Assembly (NCBI RefSeq): GCF_000725625.1 | Contig: NZ_JOHS01000096.1 | Coordinates: 1-8,503, forward strand | Direction: 5' to 3' | Source: Streptomyces sp. NRRL F-6676 | Lineage (GTDB): Bacteria > Actinomycetota > Actinomycetes > Streptomycetales > Streptomycetaceae | Length of the DNA: 8,503 nucleotides | Part shown: in pieces, positions 6,022 through 8,503 of the stretch | How the letters are laid out: every line of letters starts with the position of its first letter | Position numbering within the stretch: position 1 is the first letter of the stretch | Translations under genes and position numbers: made by a program | Notes under the pieces: generated by a model | Told to the model about the DNA's origin: nothing | What the model saw: the letters and a program-made list of their open reading frames with translations, nothing else | Database searches by the model: none

Positions 6022-7236
6022 ATGGACTTCGCGTTCGACGCGCGCACCGAGGAGCTGCGCGCAAAGCTGCTGGCCTTCATGGACGAGCACGTGTACCCCG
6101 CCGAGGCGGTCGCCGAGGAGCAGCGGGCGCGGCTCGCCTCGCCCTGGGACACCCCGGCGGTGGTGGAGGAGCTCAAGGCCGAGGCCCGCAGGCAGGACCT
6201 GTGGAACCTCTTCCTGCCCGACCCGGAGTACGGCGCCGGGCTCACCAACCTCCAGTACGCGCCGCTCGCCGAGATCACCGGCCGCTCCCCGCAGCTCGCG
6301 CCGACCGCGCTGAACTGCGCGGCGCCGGACACCGGCAACATGGAGGTGCTGGCCCAGTTCGGCGACGAGCGGCAGCGCAAGCAGTGGCTGGAGCCGCTCC
6401 TTGCCGGTGAGATCCGCTCGGCGTTCGCGATGACCGAACCGGAGGTGGCGTCGTCGGACGCGACCAACATCGAGACGCGGATCGAGCGTGAGGGCGACCA
6501 GTACGTCATCACCGGGCGCAAGTGGTACATCTCCGGGGCGATGAACCCCGACTGCAAGATCTTCATCGTGATGGGCAAGACGGACCCGGACGGCTCCGAC
6601 GTGCGCCGGCAGCAGTCCATGGTGCTCGTGCCGCGGGACACGCCCGGCGTGACGGTGAAGCGGGCGATGCGGGTCTTCGGGTACGAGGACCACTACCACG
6701 GCGGGCACGCGGAGGTCGTCTTCGACCAGGCGCGCGTGCCGGTGTCGAACCTGGTCGGCGAGGAGGGCGGCGGGTTCGCCATCGCACAGGCGCGGCTCGG
6801 TCCCGGCCGTATCCACCACTGCATGCGGCTGATCGGCATGGCCGAGCGGGCGATCGAGCTGATGTGCCGGCGGGCGGTGTCGCGCACGGCGTTCGGCAAG
6901 GCGCTGGCGCAGCAGGGGGTCGTCCACAACTGGATCGCGGACGCGCGGGTCGCCGTCGAGCAGTTGCGGCTGCTGGTGCTGAAGACAGCCTGGATGATGG
7001 ACACGGTGGGCAACCGGGGCGCGCACACGGAGATCCAGGCGATCAAGATCGCGACCCCGCGCACGGTGGTCGGCATCCTCGACCGGGCGATTCAGCTGCA
7101 CGGGGCGGGCGGCGTGAGCCAGGACTTCCCGCTGGCGGAACTGTACGCGGGCGCCCGCACGCTGATGCTGGCGGACGGGCCGGACGAAGTACACCAACGC
7201 TCCCTGGCGCGGCGGGAGTTGAAGCGGTACGTGTAA
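6022..7236 (+). CDS. Acyl-CoA dehydrogenase, ACAD10/ACAD11-like
   Basis: A complete 404-residue flavoenzyme. In order: an N-terminal helical domain, the middle-domain FAD segment AMTEPEVASSDATNIE (136-151), KWYISGAMNP (167-176), RLGPGRIHHCMR (258-269), the SRTAFG motif (287-292), and HGAGGVSQD (360-368). At the position of the catalytic Glu of medium-chain enzymes (YEGT), this protein has ADGPDEVH (384-391), so Asp385 replaces Glu. The same wording is, as I recall, found in human ACAD11. This points away from ordinary beta-oxidation and toward the branch that handles 4-phosphoacyl-CoA. The gene starts 6 nt after the kinase stop, and its binding site GGAGG (6006-6010) lies inside the kinase gene, so the two are one operon. 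Confidence 0.95.
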   Translation: MDFAFDARTEELRAKLLAFMDEHVYPAEAVAEEQRARLASPWDTPAVVEELKAEARRQDLWNLFLPDPEYGAGLTNLQYAPLAEITGRSPQLAPTALNCAAPDTGNMEVLAQFGDERQRKQWLEPLLAGEIRSAFAMTEPEVASSDATNIETRIEREGDQYVITGRKWYISGAMNPDCKIFIVMGKTDPDGSDVRRQQSMVLVPRDTPGVTVKRAMRVFGYEDHYHGGHAEVVFDQARVPVSNLVGEEGGGFAIAQARLGPGRIHHCMRLIGMAERAIELMCRRAVSRTAFGKALAQQGVVHNWIADARVAVEQLRLLVLKTAWMMDTVGNRGAHTEIQAIKIATPRTVVGILDRAIQLHGAGGVSQDFPLAELYAGARTLMLADGPDEVHQRSLARRELKRYV

Positions 7237-7248
7237 GGACGGCCTGTT

Positions 7249-7268
7249 GCGCCCGGGCAATCGGGCGC
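7249..7268 (+). terminator. Stem-loop after the kinase/dehydrogenase operon
   Basis: GCGCCCG (7249-7255) pairs with CGGGCGC (7262-7268) around GGCAAT, starting 12 nt after the dehydrogenase stop codon. No T-tract follows. Position and stem suggest the operon terminator. Confidence 0.5.
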
Positions 7269-7291
7269 GCGACGGTGCGCTACCCTCCCCG

Positions 7292-7391
7292 GGGGCGCCT
7301 TTGCCCTGGTGGTGTGCCGAACGGCGGCTTCCGGGGCGGGTGTTGGTCGAACCCGGAAGGCGCCCCGCGTTTCAGGGGCGAGGCCGGGAAG
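7292..7391 (+). promoter_or_regulatory. Structured leader of the LQRLAGN-protein gene
   Basis: GGGGCGCCTT (7292-7301) is the reverse complement of 7357-7366. Inside lie TTCCGGG (7329-7335) and CCCGGAA (7352-7358). CGCCCC (7361-7366) can instead pair with GGGGCG (7375-7380), a hairpin ending 5 nt before the weak ribosome binding site GGGAAG (7386-7391). The last part, CGTTTCAGGGGCGAGGCCGGGAAGTG, looks like a worn copy of the right arm of the inverted repeat at 3328-3353. The pairings are seen; a regulatory switch is speculative in DNA this GC-rich. Confidence 0.35.
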
Positions 7392-7397
7392 TGACGT

Positions 7398-8408
7398 ATG
7401 CGCGCATCAATCGGACGTGGTGAGACGTCGGGCGACGCCCGGAAGGCGGCGTCCGGCCGCCCCGGGGCCCACCGTCCGGGTGCGCGCGCGTCCACTGCGC
7501 CGTCGCGCGTGGCGGACGTCCTGTCGCTGCAACGCCTGGCCGGCAACGCCGCGACGGCCAGGGTCATCGCCGTGCAGCGCGAGGCGGACGGCGGACGGCA
7601 CGGCCGGGGGTACGACGACGCGGACCTGGCCTACGGCGACTTGCCGGGGAGTTCCGCGGGCTCCTCCCGCGGACGGCAGCGGCCCGGGGACGACGACGCC
7701 GACCTGGCCTACGGCCCCTACTACGAGGCTCCGGAACCCGCCGGCGCCCCGTTCCACGGCATGGTGGGCGGGGTGAGCTTCGTGAGCGAGACCGACGGCG
7801 CGGCGATGCGGAAGATCTACGACTTCGTGTCCGCCGCGGCTCCCCATTTCCGCCGGGAACTCGCCGCCGTCGGCTCCGTCACGGTGCGGTTCGGCCGCAC
7901 CAAGGGCGGAACCCCCGGCGAATGGCGGGCGGGCAGCCGCTCCATCACGTTGGACAACAGGCGGGGGGACACCGCTCATCTCCGTGGAACCGCCGTCTTC
8001 GAGATCCTCAACGCGGCGGCGGCGCCCCGTGTGACGACCCTGGAGAACGAGGTGCGCAGCGGCAGACTGGACGTCCAGGCGCAGCGGTCGGGATGGCAGC
8101 CCGCCGCGTTCTTCGCGATGGAGGTGGAGCGCATCGAATGGGAGAACGGGCTGAGGCACCGGGCGGTCGTGGCCGCCGCGGGCGGAGCGGGTACGGGTGC
8201 CGATCTGTTCTCCGCCGAGGGCGACTTCAACGCCTTCTACGGGCGCCAGGTGCGCGCCGGCCACACGCACAGCTACGAATGGCGCTACAGCTATCTGCGC
8301 GAAGAGGCGGCCTCCGAGGAACGCCGCCGCCGAGCGGCGGAAGGGACCGCCCCGTCCCGGACGGACCAGGGACACGGCCACCCCGCGCAGGAGTCCCAGC
8401 GCCGCTAG
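7398..8408 (+). CDS. LQRLAGN-motif protein, candidate contractile-injection cargo
   Basis: A 336-residue protein of unknown function. The N terminus is basic and disordered, then VLSLQRLAGNAATARVIAVQRE (41-62) gives the LQRxxGNxAxxxxxxxQR motif recalled from actinobacterial proteins associated with extracellular contractile injection systems, often with DUF4157. No HExxH motif of DUF4157 is present. A linker rich in Gly, Ser and Asp carries a duplicated DDADLAYG (73-80, 99-106). The folded part spans about 120-300: GEWRAGSRSITLD (174-186), FEILNAA (201-207) and MEVERIEWEN (241-250) look like conserved core helices, but I do not recognise the domain. The tail (302-336) is charged. There is no signal peptide or membrane helix. 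ATG 7398 follows GGGAAG by 6 nt. The stop codon abuts an insertion sequence, so the C terminus may be shortened. Confidence 0.8.
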   Translation: MRASIGRGETSGDARKAASGRPGAHRPGARASTAPSRVADVLSLQRLAGNAATARVIAVQREADGGRHGRGYDDADLAYGDLPGSSAGSSRGRQRPGDDDADLAYGPYYEAPEPAGAPFHGMVGGVSFVSETDGAAMRKIYDFVSAAAPHFRRELAAVGSVTVRFGRTKGGTPGEWRAGSRSITLDNRRGDTAHLRGTAVFEILNAAAAPRVTTLENEVRSGRLDVQAQRSGWQPAAFFAMEVERIEWENGLRHRAVVAAAGGAGTGADLFSAEGDFNAFYGRQVRAGHTHSYEWRYSYLREEAASEERRRRAAEGTAPSRTDQGHGHPAQESQRR

Positions 8409-8503
8409 GGGGTGTCTTGTCGATCATTGGTCGAGCCAGATGAGGGTGCTGGCGAGGGTGATGGCGGCGAGGTAGCGGTCGGAGCGTTTGTCGTAGCGGG
8501 TGG
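8409..8503 (-). mobile_element. IS5-type insertion sequence, right part cut by window edge
   Basis: The element seems to begin at GGGGTGTCTTGTCG (8409-8422), 15 nt beyond the transposase stop, where the terminal inverted repeat is expected. CTAG (8405-8408) just outside matches the kind of target (CTAG or TA) recalled for IS5/IS427-group elements. The other end lies beyond the window, so inverted repeats and target duplication cannot be confirmed. Confidence 0.7.
8424..8503 (-). CDS. IS5-family transposase, C-terminal fragment
   Basis: The minus strand encodes TRYDKRSDRYLAAITLASTL followed by IWLDQ and a stop at 8424-8426. TRYDKRxxxYxAAxxLAxxxIWL is the C-terminal signature of IS5-family (IS427-like) DDE transposases common in Streptomyces. 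Only the last 25 codons are inside the window, and the catalytic residues are not visible. It runs toward and ends 15 nt from the element's presumed edge. Whether the full gene is intact cannot be judged. Confidence 0.85.
   Translation of the reverse strand, partial: TRYDKRSDRYLAAITLASTLIWLDQ

Noticed and set aside
4945..7260. Minus-strand open frame of 771 codons opposite the kinase and dehydrogenase genes
   Set aside because: It mirrors two well-supported genes and spans their junction. Long antisense frames are expected at this GC content, and the product is rich in Arg, His and Val with no recognisable motif.

Overview
The window is very GC-rich DNA with strong G/C preference at third codon positions, GTG as well as ATG starts, and the intergenic inverted repeats typical of Streptomyces. 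It reads as a Streptomyces (or close relative) chromosome. It holds seven complete protein genes, one truncated transposase gene at the right edge, and two intergenic stretches built of repeats. I see no tRNA, rRNA or CRISPR.

Layout. 1-350 is non-coding: a perfect 11-bp stem-loop, GGGTGC-type G-rich runs and a composite repeat module. 351-2006 (minus) encodes a 551-residue flavin (FAD_binding_2) dehydrogenase. Divergent from it across 249 bp is a DMT-type membrane transporter (2256-3182, plus). 3183-3485 is non-coding and carries a nested inverted repeat with a probable terminator, plus an inverted copy of the module seen at 156-235. Each copy lies just downstream of one of the two divergent genes. 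A short plus-strand run follows: a Nudix hydrolase (3486-4037) and two small DUF202/YidH membrane proteins that overlap by ATGA (4080-4469, 4466-4798). After a 21-bp tandem repeat and a palindromic operator-like site (4917-4934) comes a tight two-gene operon: an APH-fold phosphotransferase (4972-6015) and an acyl-CoA dehydrogenase (6022-7236), then a stem-loop. 7398-8408 encodes a protein with the N-terminal LQRLAGN...QR motif found on proteins linked to contractile injection systems. The window ends inside an IS5-type insertion sequence whose edge abuts that gene's stop codon.

The two most interesting points follow. (1) The kinase plus acyl-CoA dehydrogenase pair looks like a split form of the animal fusion proteins ACAD10/ACAD11 and of bacterial LvaA/LvaC. 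It therefore probably phosphorylates a 4-hydroxyacyl-CoA and then eliminates the phosphate, and it sits behind what looks like a TetR-family operator. (2) The 336-residue protein is a candidate cargo or effector of a contractile injection system. Its core domain is one I do not recognise, and an IS sits exactly at its end. No assignment was tested by database search; all rest on reading the sequence and on recalled family knowledge.
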